The notes under the pieces are model-generated. The model ran no database searches, was not told the origin of the DNA, and saw only the letters and a list, made by a program, of their open reading frames with translations. Below, in pieces: positions 50,801 to 59,102 of a stretch of 64,000 nucleotides of DNA (positions within the stretch are counted from its first letter, which is position 1; each line of letters begins with the position of its first letter). The DNA comes from Siphonodentalium dalli. Lineage: Eukaryota; Mollusca; Scaphopoda; Gadilida; Siphonodentaliidae. Location of the stretch: assembly GCA_032622095.1 (NCBI GenBank), contig CP136061.1, positions 230,142,944-230,206,943 on the forward strand, in the 5' to 3' direction. The position numbers and the translations under genes are program-made.

Positions 50801-53800
50801 TAAAACCATACAAATATGGATATCATTGGAACCGGTTCATAATATTGACCACATTGTGATGGTTAGTTATGCCCTGTACCAATGCATTCTCCTATATATG
50901 CGAGTCGACCATAGGTCGCCTCGCATATATAAGAGAATGCATTGGCCTAAAAAAAATCATTTTTAACACTTTTTACCATTTTTTCTTACGTTCTTTAACA
51001 ATTTTATAATTTTTTCTTACATTTTTTAACAATTTTTATAATATTTTTCTACATTCTTTGACAATATTATCATTTTTAATATGTGTTGAGCCAATGCATT
51101 CTCTTATATATGCGAGGCGACCCATGGTCGACTCGCATATATAAGAGAATGCATTGGCACAGGGCCGTTCTGTTGGTTAAAGGGTTAACAATACAATGTT
51201 GACCAATTTACAGATGGACTGGATCGAACACTAACCCTGGCAACAACGCAGGTCAAGGGACGGCGGGGAGCGACAGGAGTAACATAGTACTACTTCGAGG
51301 ACCGCAATACAACGAAGGAACCGGAGTATATAACGGACCCGGTCAGAGATACGGTCACTTCGGCCAGAATTACCCAGAACATCTTAACCACACCGTATTC
51401 CTGGGATTTCCCCGTGAACAACTCGAAAGTTTGGCTGTTCTCAGTCCGGGTATGTACTGTTGATTTCCGGTCTCATATATATATCGACTTTTGATCTTCA
51501 GAGTATTAAACTGTCTGTGTGGAGAGAGGGATAAAATAGGTTCTATACACTAGTAACAACCGTGCCGAATCAGTAAAACCTACAACTGCTTTATCCCTTT
51601 CAGTGCCAGGGGCCGATCTCATCGGCCCTAATTTACGGTCTGTAAAATCGGCCCTCAAAAAATAAAAAAAATAAAAAAAATTGTGTGAATTTTTTGGGTA
51701 TGCTTAAGCATGCTATAGCGAATTTAAAAAACAAACTGGTTAAAACCTTAGGGGCATGTTATAACTCAAAACTATCACCAAGTATTTATAGTAATAATTG
51801 ATGGCCATGAAAAACGTAAGATTCCCTGGCACTAAACCTACAAAATAAGTCTGTTAAAGAATATAAGAAAAAATTATTAAAATTGTAAAAAATAATAACA
51901 AATGATGATAAATTGTCAGGCCAATGCATTCTCTTATATATGCGAGGCGACCTATGGTCGACTCGCATATATAAGAGAATGCATTGGCACAGGGTATATG
52001 GGTTGATACAAAAATCGGACCTGGCACTGGAAGGGTTGAAGGGGTACTGTATAATTGTGGACTATCTCCTATTATATTTGGCAGAATATATGCAAATGCA
52101 CAAATTTGAGCTATGGATGAGTGAAAAATACATATACATGGTAATTTTAATGGAAATGAGTTAAAGATACGGTTGGCCTTGGCGGTGGGCATCCTGTTAA
52201 AATATTTCCACCAGTCAAAAACCGCCACAAACAGAAAGAACATCAACATGTAGACAGACTTTGTCCGTATACAAATAAGAAATATCACATAAACAGTATG
52301 TTATTGTCATGTTTGACCATTGTTATGTAAACAATGCTTAAAAAGTTACTTTTCTGGTGTTTGTTTATATTATGATGGTAAACATAAAGAGCGTTCTTTG
52401 TTGGTCAATTCCTGATATGGAACTAATAAAGAGCGTTTATGCCATCTGTGTGTGATTAGCCAGTAGCATTCTGATGTCTTCTGTAACACAACCAGGCTCT
52501 TGCTTAGGTAAAACATAGTAGGTCTTTATGATAACATGCTGTTTACGCGATGGTCATGGTATATATGAACGAAACTGTATGCGTTTTAATGTTTTTCTGT
52601 TTACGGTGATTGGAACAAATATGAATATTTTCGACAACAAAGGCCTCACGTGCCTTTAATGACCCGAGTCATTAATTAATTTGCATAATTACTTGTACCA
52701 CGTTGTTTACAAGGTTCATATAGCAAATGAGTGTCTTTTGCACTCATTAATGGCTCAAATTCATTTATTTGTTGGCAACAAATTGTTGTTGCATATATTC
52801 TGTTCAATAGGAGATGGTCCCATAAATTTCAGGATTTAGTGGACAGTCTCCCTTTAAATTATATTGCAGAAGTTTTATTTCATGAGTTAATAAGATCTGA
52901 GCTAATAGTTTATGTATGGGCATACACAATTGTCGCAGCGGGAATATTTGGCTGTACCGTTCTATTTCCCCCCTCTGTGGTCGTAGTGTAATCGTGAGAA
53001 GTCACACCGATGTATATCTGTCTCCATACCTACATTACAAGCAAATACAAAATGTAAACATTAAACGCCAAGCACATGGAGACTAACAGTTCCCAGTCTG
53101 TGTCTGGAAAGTATATGCAGACGAATGACATGGCTATAGCTTAAGGTTGTCGTACACTAGAGTCCGATTGCTGAGCTATCGGTCTATGAGACCGATTGCT
53201 CGGGCCTCGCTGTACAAGGGAGTCATAATACTCAGCACTTATGGTTATAATACACCAAATACAAATTAGTAGAGTGATTTCCCCTGGCACCCCCAATCTA
53301 GGATCAGCATAAAAAAAATCCTGGCAGCTGAATGGTCAATGATACATGGATGAAAAGTGCACGAAAAATGCACAAAAGTGTTTCCCGACGAGAAACATCA
53401 AATATAGCCACATGGTGAACGGTTGTCAAGCTGCAGTGTGACAAAACACGTTGACACGTACTTTTCGGCACATTTTCGTGTGTCTAAAATTACGTTCTTT
53501 AATTTGTAATACTCGTGCAGGGTCAACCCTTTCCTGCGAATACAGGCCAGCGGGATTTGTTAACACTGAGGCCTATGCAAATCATTTGGTGTATTGTAAC
53601 CTTATTGACCTTTCCGCCACCAACCGTACTATAATACGCAAGTGACTTACTATCGACATGTGCTCGCTGACGTGATAGCAGCTTGTTGATTTGTATACAA
53701 AATGGCACCGCTGTCGTAATTTGATTGGTCAGACTCGCACTTGTGGTTCAGCAATCGGGCTCGAATCCACTCGCACTTGAGCAAATGTGACCCGCCATAT

Positions 53801-56103
53801 ATCAAATCCAGTCGTAAGTCGGGATTTGTTTACCCTGTGCCAATGCATTCTCTTATATATGCGAGTCGACCATAGGTCGCCTCGCATATATAAGAGAATG
53901 CATTGGCCTAACAATTGTTTATAATTTTTTTAAAATCAATTTTTCTTACAATTTTTAGGACATAAAATAAAAAACATCCATTACACTGCAGGGAGCCCCA
54001 CAAATATATAGAATCATATAGAAGAGCGTCGTCTGCTCATGTTTGTCTGGGGCTCTGTATGGGTGAAATTATAAAATTGTTAAAGAATACAAGAATAAAT
54101 TATTAAAATTGTAAAACATTGTTTGGCCAATGCATTCTCTTATATATGCGAGGCGACCTCTGGTCGACTCGCATATATAAGAGAATGCATTGGCACAGGG
54201 TAAACAAATCCCGACTTACGACTGGATTTGATATGGCGGGTCACAAATTGCCTCACGGGCCGAGAAAATATCAAACATGCTTCATATGCGAGCTCGATTG
54301 CCGCGCACAACTGAAGCCAAACTGCTCATATGCCGATACCTCAGCAATCGGGCTCTAGTGTGCGCCGGCTTTTATCTTGATATATTAAGGGTCGATCTAG
54401 TAACTCCCAATATCCAAAACCACAAGACGCCTCTGACTATTTTCGTTTTTATATTAACCCTTTACCCAACAGAACGGCCCTGTGCCAATGCATTCTCTTA
54501 TATATGCGAGTCGACCATAGGTCGCCTCGCATATATAAGAGAATGCATTGGCTTAACACATTAAAAATTATAAAATTAAAGAATGTAAGAACAAATGGTA
54601 AAAAGTGTTAAAAAAAAGATTTTTTTTAGGCCAATGCATTCTCTTATATATGCGAGGCGACCTATGGTCGACTCGCATATATAAGAGAATGCATTGGCTC
54701 AGGGCATAACTGTAACCATCACAATGTGGTAAAGGAGCCGATTCTATTGAGACAGACCGAAGATATTTTAGGCTGTTGAAGCTTTATTTGGCCGGTTTTG
54801 GCCGGTTTGTTGGGTAAAGGGTTAACCATTTGGTCAAGAGGGAGTTATGCCGAACTGTTTATTGCAACAATGCATATTTTCATGGTGTGCCTGTATCCAT
54901 GGCGAGACGGAATATATCTTCTATTTTTTTTCTTATTTTGATAATTGTCACTATATGACTTGTCTGGTGCGTAATTTTTGTACGACCTTCGGTCATAATC
55001 GACTGCATACTAATACTGATATGACAGATAATACCCGTTCTTTGTTTCGGTTTATATTGCATGCTCGTATAATCTAATAAATGCATGCTGACACAAGACA
55101 TGCTTAGTCCGTTTCGCATTAAACATGTCGTGTATTAACATAGATTTTGAACGAAATCACAACAGCGAACTGGTGGGCGAGTCCAACCAAGACATTAACT
55201 ATTTTATGCTGATATCGACGTTATCACGTTTTTGTTTGATTCGACACCAGAATAATCGGCAAACTACATCTGAAATAGACATATTCTTTAGAAATTATTG
55301 GACCGGACAAAATTCAAACGGCATGTTCATGTGATTAATCCGTGTACCACATTTCAAATCATTTTCATAGGTTCCCATATATATAATCCGAAGCAAATAT
55401 AAAGAACAATTTCTGAGTCAAAAAGGGGGATCAGTCTGACAATATTCGAGGAACCAAATTCATATGCAAACTCTATCTGTATCTACATTTGATTGATGTC
55501 TGAAAGCAATATAATTACATTACTTATAATGTTATCGTCCGGACAACAAAATAATCGGCAAAATGGGAATATCTCCACCAGAAATTATTGAAACGCAACC
55601 AAATTCGAACTTGACTTCGATTTCCATGTGATAGGTCCACAGTCTAAATTTGAAGGCTTTCGGATAATTTCGTTATTCTCCGAACAACAAATCAGCAAGT
55701 CGTAAAGAGGCACAACTCCGTTATAAATTGTTGTAGCAGACCCACATTCGAATTGGACCGGGACGTTATGACCTGTAGACCATACATGCAAAATTTAAGT
55801 ACTCAAATTTTCATCCGGAAAAGAAACATTGCAAATGGGCGGAAGACGGGCAATAATATATGGTCAAAGCACCAGTATGCCTAAAGTATACATCCAGTCG
55901 TACGCCGATTGTGTGTTATTTATTTTACTTTCGTTGCAGGACAATATGGTGGAAGCATGGCGTTGTTAAATGATGCTGGAACCTACTTCGACTTTGGTCA
56001 CCAGACCATAAGCATGCCGGGCACATATTATTACATGTGCACAAGGAACAACGCCTTCACCAACCGGGACCAGAAGGGAAAGATAATAGTTCACGAGCGC
56101 TAA
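29813..56103 (+). CDS. Gene B: DD3-3-like secreted protein, complete, 12 coding exons, 587 residues
   Basis: Exons: 29813-29901, 33161-33214, 35016-35102, 35561-35656, 37179-37317, 38024-38140, 38809-38964, 41229-41434, 46480-46725, 48262-48435, 51214-51449 and 55940-56103 (TAA at 56101). Phases agree throughout. Residues 1-22 form a signal peptide ([13 protein letters not shown]). Landmarks: [133 protein letters not shown] and [16 protein letters not shown]. This is the DD3-3 family; its biochemical role is not known. Sites N202, N297, N317, N329 and N513 fit N-glycosylation. No transmembrane segment follows, so the product should be secreted. Introns 8 and 9 have GC donors. The exon 8 start at 41229 uses a weak AAG acceptor because only that keeps the frame. 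No AATAAA signal was seen soon after the stop. Confidence 0.93.
29986..30416. mobile_element. inverted-repeat element Z2, with a partial third copy
   Basis: Left GGGGAAGTCAAGTTACC and AATGGGAATTTTCATGCAAAT; right TTTGCTCCTCAGATTTGCAT and ATTCAAAATTGGTAACTTG. It begins 85 bp after gene B exon 1, in intron 1. A partial third copy (GATTAGCATTCAAAATTGG) ends near 30650. Confidence 0.75.
30972..31000. repeat. (CACCC)n microsatellite
   Basis: About five head-to-tail CACCC units in intron 1 of gene B. Confidence 0.9.
31575..31829. mobile_element. mariner-like palindromic MITE M5
   Basis: TACAGTAATGTTCTAAGTAA at the left and TACTTAGAGCATTACTGTA at the right. It is longer than M4 because the ATGGCTTRTTGCCATTCAT segment of the left arm is tandemly duplicated (about 31645-31720). 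Intron 1 of gene B. Confidence 0.88.
33735..34118. repeat. 154-bp tandem repeat rich in TGTTACAAG
   Basis: The marker GCAGCCTATTTT starts at 33791, 33945 and 34099, exactly 154 bp apart, giving two complete units and a partial third. Each unit carries smaller TGTTACAA repeats (9 bp). Intron 2 of gene B. Confidence 0.92.
34818..34880. mobile_element. half copy of the mariner-like MITE (M6)
   Basis: Only the left-arm interior, from GTGGGTAACTTTTCAGGATT to GGAAAGCTCTC, is present, without the terminal repeats. Intron 2 of gene B, about 135 bp before exon 3. Confidence 0.8.
35607..36226 (+). repeat. 57-bp array: ten duplications of the exon 4 end plus its splice donor
   Basis: The unit is the last 50 bases of exon 4 (from GTTATACAGTACATGTGTGG to ACCAGTGAACG) plus seven intron bases, GTGAGTA. 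The first 50 bases (35607-35656) are true exon; ten more units follow with no length change. Donor GT dinucleotides therefore lie at 35657, 35714, 35771 and on at 57-bp steps to 36227, eleven in all. Fifty-seven is nineteen codons, so long minus-strand frames (218 and 235 codons) run through the array; they are artefacts. In the gene's own frame the base after the exon gives CGG-TGA, so only the first donor makes full-length protein. Confidence 0.95.
39972..40228. mobile_element. inverted repeat with two H1 palindromes at its centre
   Basis: The arm GCAAGCCTTGAAATAGTGTC at the left is mirrored by GCTATTTCAAGGCTTGT at the right. Two H1 palindromes (40000-40092 and 40103-40195) sit side by side across a 10-bp centre. 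Same arms as the element at 5160-5430. Intron 7 of gene B. Confidence 0.85.
41435..41440 (+). promoter_or_regulatory. GC splice donor of gene B intron 8
   Basis: Exon 8 ends ATAAG and the intron starts GCGAGT. The homologous exon of gene A ends at the same residue and phase (R split AG/A) with a normal GTCAGT donor. The next exon (46480, ATATAACGTG) continues in frame only from this point. Confidence 0.8.
42003..43325. mobile_element. terminal-inverted-repeat element T1, interrupted by a LINE fragment
   Basis: Left end GGCTGCGGACACATGTACC, right end (reversed) ACTGCGGACACACGTATCAC. The subterminal GTGTGACAATTTATTATGG is also inverted at both ends. Element T2 at 48725-49461 is a second copy lying in the opposite sense for much of its length. 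The left arm of T1 is split by an insertion at 42040-42683. Intron 8 of gene B; no transposase seen. Confidence 0.82.
42040..42683 (+). mobile_element. 5'-truncated LINE 3' end nested in element T1
   Basis: Joining the sequences on either side of this stretch restores CGATGGCATAGTAGGTGTG, exactly the sequence of the T2 arm. CAT is present at both junctions (42037-42039 and 42681-42683). The insert opens with about 50 codons ([25 protein letters not shown]) resembling the end of a LINE polymerase ORF, stop at 42192-42194. A 3' UTR with AT and C-rich repeats follows, ending in TTAAATTCTTATTCTGATTCTG-like tail sequence. Confidence 0.75.
43326..46479. other. rest of intron 8 of gene B
   Basis: Mostly unassigned AT-rich DNA. 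It includes a run of long A and T tracts at about 44165-44490 and a C tract at 45018-45034. A sequence at 45165-45270 (ACATTTAAGTTGGAACATAG) is related to one at 49710-49770 (CCATTTAAGGTGGAACATAC), probably the tail of another dispersed repeat. Open frames here are short and show no family resemblance. Confidence 0.5.
46726..46731 (+). promoter_or_regulatory. GC splice donor of gene B intron 9
   Basis: Exon 9 ends GACAG and the intron starts GCAAGT, a textbook GC-AG donor. The nearby GT (GCAA/GTATTA) would put exon 10 out of frame. Gene A has no intron here and reads FQDRSHVF continuously, which fixes the junction. Confidence 0.85.
46960..47650. repeat. probable dispersed repeat rich in ATGGCGGCC motifs
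   Basis: Contains AAGATGGCGTCCATCATGGC (47146) and CCAATATGGCGGCCAAGATG (47303), strings typical of dispersed animal repeats, and a C tract at 47032-47043. A 225-codon open frame (46971-47648) covers it, but the translation has no recognisable domain, a homopolymer-derived FFF run and no codon structure. I treat it as non-coding. Intron 9 of gene B. Confidence 0.5.
48725..49461. mobile_element. terminal-inverted-repeat element T2
   Basis: Left GGCTGCGGACATACGTACCA, right (reversed) GGCCGCGGACACACCTATCA. The shared inner arms are GACAATTTATTATGGTG and the inverted CACCATAATACATTGTC. The left arm lacks about 20 bp present in the right arm. It shares its interior (TGTGCGGAAACTCAGCGGGC; GGACGATCGATCGTGCAATT) with T1 in reverse. 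Intron 10 of gene B. Confidence 0.8.
49971..50210 (+). mobile_element. piggyBac-like MITE P3 with a single hairpin
   Basis: TTAACCCTTTACCCAACAG at the left, GTTGGGTAAAGGGTTGA at the right (right TTAA mutated to TTGA). Only one, decayed hairpin (49992-50056) remains, so the spacer and second hairpin were lost or never present. Confidence 0.8.
50723..51188 (-). mobile_element. piggyBac-like MITE P4, 26 bp upstream of exon 11
   Basis: TTAA at 50723-50726 and 51185-51188; two facing hairpins at about 50879-50945 and 51092-51160. The right end is only 25 bases from the exon 11 boundary at 51214, so the branch site and upstream polypyrimidine context of intron 10 lie inside or at the edge of the element. 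Confidence 0.85.
51592..52038. mobile_element. inverted-repeat element with CAGTGCCAGG ends and one hairpin module
   Basis: Left CCCTTTCAGTGCCAGGGGCC, right (reversed) CCCTTCCAGTGCCAGGTCCG. The hairpin module (51920-51986), with its neighbouring CACAGGG, is the same as in the P elements, but these termini are different. Intron 11 of gene B. Confidence 0.75.
52161..52659 (-). mobile_element. 500-bp TTAA-bounded element K2
   Basis: Same family and orientation as K1; right end CCTCACGTGCCTTTAA. Intron 11 of gene B, 122 bp after the previous element. Confidence 0.83.
53150..54365. mobile_element. 1.2-kb inverted-repeat element E carrying a double-hairpin cassette
   Basis: Left CGTACACTAGAGTCCGATTG, right (reversed) GCGCACACTAGAGCCCGATT. 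Inside, arms around GACCCGCCATATATCAAATC and AAGTCGGGATTTGTTTACCC (53790-53836) are mirrored at 54197-54245. These enclose two facing hairpin modules (53839-53906 and 54124-54193). The ends resemble no family I can name. Intron 11 of gene B. Confidence 0.7.
54454..54825 (+). mobile_element. piggyBac-like MITE P5 with paired hairpins
   Basis: TTAA at 54454-54457 and 54822-54825, same termini as P1. Hairpins at about 54485-54552 and 54630-54700. It has internal deletions relative to P1, including part of the unique right half. Intron 11 of gene B. Confidence 0.85.
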
Positions 56104-56377
56104 CTAGCCTGATCAGTATTATATACATTATCAAATGAAATTAATGTTGCCGCTCCTGTATTTTATCTGAACACAACAGGTCGAATTTAGTCGCGAACCG
56201 GCCAATTCCAATAGTAATGATGCATGTCGTCTTAACTGTTCTCTGGTTTTAAAGTTTTAATTTAAATTTGCGGAGTATTTCTAATTTAGAAATTCTAACG
56301 TTTTCTCAATGATTTAATTGAAATATGTAGCAAGTATAGTTTCTAAACTAGTAATTGTTTCACTCAAAACGTTTACA
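56104..56377 (+). other. gene B 3' flank / 3' UTR
   Basis: Follows the TAA stop. No clear AATAAA is visible. The only ATTAAA is at the edge of element K3 (about 56377), which could supply a cleavage signal or be chance. Confidence 0.4.
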
Positions 56378-56879
56378 TTAAAGGCACGTGAGGCCTTAAT
56401 TGTCGAAAATATTCATATTTGTTCCAAACACCGTAAACATAAAAACATTAAAACGCATACAGTTTCGTTCATATATACCATGACCATCGCGTCAACAGCA
56501 TGTTATCATAAATACCTACTATACTTTACCTAAGCAAGAGCCTGATCGGGTTACAGAGGACAGCACAATGCTACTGGCTAATCACACACAAATGGCATAC
56601 ACGCTCTTTATTAGTTCCATATCAGGAATTCACCAACAAAGAACGCTCTTTATGTTTACCATCATAATATAAACAAACACCAGAAAAGTTACTTTTTATG
56701 CTTTTGTTTACATAACAATGGTTAAACATATGAGAATAACATACTGTTTATGCGATATTTCTTATTTATATACGGACAAAGTCTGTCTACATTTTGATGT
56801 TCTTTCTGTTTGTGGCGGTTTTTGATGGGTGGAAATATTTTCACAGGATACCCACCGACAAGGCCAACCGTACCTTTAA
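56378..56879 (+). mobile_element. 500-bp TTAA-bounded element K3
   Basis: Starts TTAAAGGCACGTGAGGCC and ends GGCCAACCGTACCTTTAA. Same interior as K1 in the other orientation. It is 274 bp downstream of the gene B stop codon. Confidence 0.85.
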
Positions 56880-57268
56880 CACACCAATATATTGACGATG
56901 TCCCGTTTGGAATAAATTTTACCCTCTAAAATGATATTGGCTGCGAACAAAGGAGCACCACTCAAAACAGAATAAGTGCGTGGTTTCCAGTTTGCACAGT
57001 TTTATTGTATCCATTGGGCATCTCAAAACATGGCGTTTGGATGTCTCACTTTACAGGGCCACAAGTGGCATGATTAAATTTAAAATAGAGACACATTTTC
57101 AATACTGGCTATTGCAACATTCGATTTTATATTGTTCAAAGATCTCGGCAAGCTATATATTAGACTAATGGGCTACCACAACAAGTCATCTCGGATCTAA
57201 TGGGCTACCACAACAAGTCATCTCGGATACTACAAAAACCTGATCCTGAACATCTGGATGGGATTCAT

Positions 57269-57484
57269 ATAGTAATGCACAAAGTAATTGACCACTTAAC
57301 CATAGCAGAATTAAGGGTAATTTTTCAGGATTTAGTCAGAAATATGGCTTGTTGCCATTCATCGGAAAGCTCTCGGCGAGAGCTTTCCGATGAATGACAA
57401 CAAGCCATATTTCCGACTAAATTCTGAAAAATTACCCTTAATTCTGCTGTGGTTAAGTGGTCAATTACTTTGGGCATTACTGTA
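57269..57484. mobile_element. mariner-like palindromic MITE M7
   Basis: Left TAGTAATGCACAAAGTAATT, right AATTACTTTGGGCATTACTG; full palindrome with the GGAAAGCTCTCGGCGAGAGC centre. Just upstream (57166-57230) the phrase ATGGGCTACCACAACAAGTC is directly duplicated 29 bp apart. Confidence 0.87.
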
Positions 57485-57783
57485 GATGGCTAGTAAATAT
57501 TGATATATAGCGCTATATTTCTTTTTGAGTTATTTATATATGTAGAATACGACCAATACACACTTCGACGTGAGACATGCATCTTGCCGCCATTTTTGGA
57601 GCATGCAAATTGCGCTTTCGGAAACCCGAACTGTCTTTATCATTATAAACAGTGAAACTAACTTGGCTTTGGGTAATCGCATTTTATTTGCCCTAACTTG
57701 TTGTGTGTGAAATTGACATTCCAAACTGATATATACTTATGTTTTAACGTCGAATCTTTGTGACGAAATTTCGATTGTTATAG

Positions 57784-58273
57784 TTAAAGGCACGTGCGGC
57801 CTTAATTGTCGAAATATTCATATTTGTTCCAAACCGTAAACAGAAAAACAGTAAAACGCATACAGTTCCGTTCATATATACCATGACCATCGCGTAAACG
57901 GCATGTTATCATAAAGACCTACTATATTTTACCTAAGCAAGAGCACAATGAAGACAACACAATGCTACTGGCTAATCGCACACAAATGGCATAAACGCTC
58001 TTTATTAGTTCCATATCAGGTATTCACCAACAAGGAACGCTCTTTATGTTTACCATCATAATATAAACAAACACCAGAAAAGTAACTTTTTACGCTTTTG
58101 TTTACATAACAATGGTCAAACATATGACCATAACATACTGTTTATGCGATATTTCTTATTTGTATACGGACAAAGTATATCTACATTTTGATGTTATTTC
58201 TGTTTGTGGCGGTTTTTGACGGGTGGAGATATTTTCACAGGATACCCACCGCCAAGGCCAACCGTGTCTTTAA
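57784..58273 (+). mobile_element. 500-bp TTAA-bounded element K4
   Basis: Starts TTAAAGGCACGTGCGGCC and ends GGCCAACCGTGTCTTTAA; about 90 percent similar to K3 by eye. Confidence 0.85.
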
Positions 58274-58718
58274 TGGGAAATGTTTTATTTTGTTCAGTTT
58301 TAGGTTTTATCGTTTAGTTTTGATTGGTAACTGTTTTGTATACCGGGCATGGTTTGCCCATATTAAATTGCATGAAAATCACATGGATCGTTTTTAATCC
58401 TTTATCCAGCCTCGAAGGGTAATCCGGTAGGTTGTCAAACAAGTATTGCTCTACACGGAGTACGCATTAAATTTAGAGCTCCGTGAATATAAACATTGAG
58501 AACCTCTTAAGTCCTGATAACGCCCATATATATACATTTCCAATCGTTTAGTCGTTACCCGGTTATGTTAGTAGTGTCTATTCACACTGCGTCAATACGT
58601 CACGCATCAACCCTTTTCATAACTATATTATTATGACACACTTTCATGTTCGTCTGCACACGAGTAGGCCTTTGTATCCGCGGCTTTCATATAATCACCA
58701 TTGTTGAAACGGAATCCT

Positions 58719-59102
58719 ATAAGGCTACGTTCATACGCTGGCAAGTTTGCACGGTGTGTTTTTACCGTGCACATAACATGCATCTTTACCAAAGTTAAAG
58801 GCATGAGAAGTAACATGTATCTAATTCCACTTGTAACAGTGCTAATGGAATGTGCCTTCAAATACCTGTATGATTTATTCTTGCGAGATAATTGCATGAT
58901 ATTTACAGGCAAATTCCGGTATAGCATCGTTACTATAGGGGAACTACAGAGATTTTACTTCGTACGTAGTATAGTTAGCTGTGGCACAGGTGCACTTTAT
59001 GTGCGTGTTTCTGTTCATAGTATGGCACCATACCGTTTTCTACGACAAAATGCCTGCAAGCCATACCGTACAAACTTGCCAGTGTATGAACTTACCCTAA
59101 TA
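58719..59102. mobile_element. inverted-repeat element with GTTCATACGCTGGCAAG ends
   Basis: Left GTTCATACGCTGGCAAGTTT (58730), right AAACTTGCCAGTGTATGAAC (reverse complement with one mismatch). No transposase; the 154-codon frame across it has no family resemblance. A lone related arm (TTCACACACTGGCAAGTTTG) lies at 41660. Confidence 0.75.
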
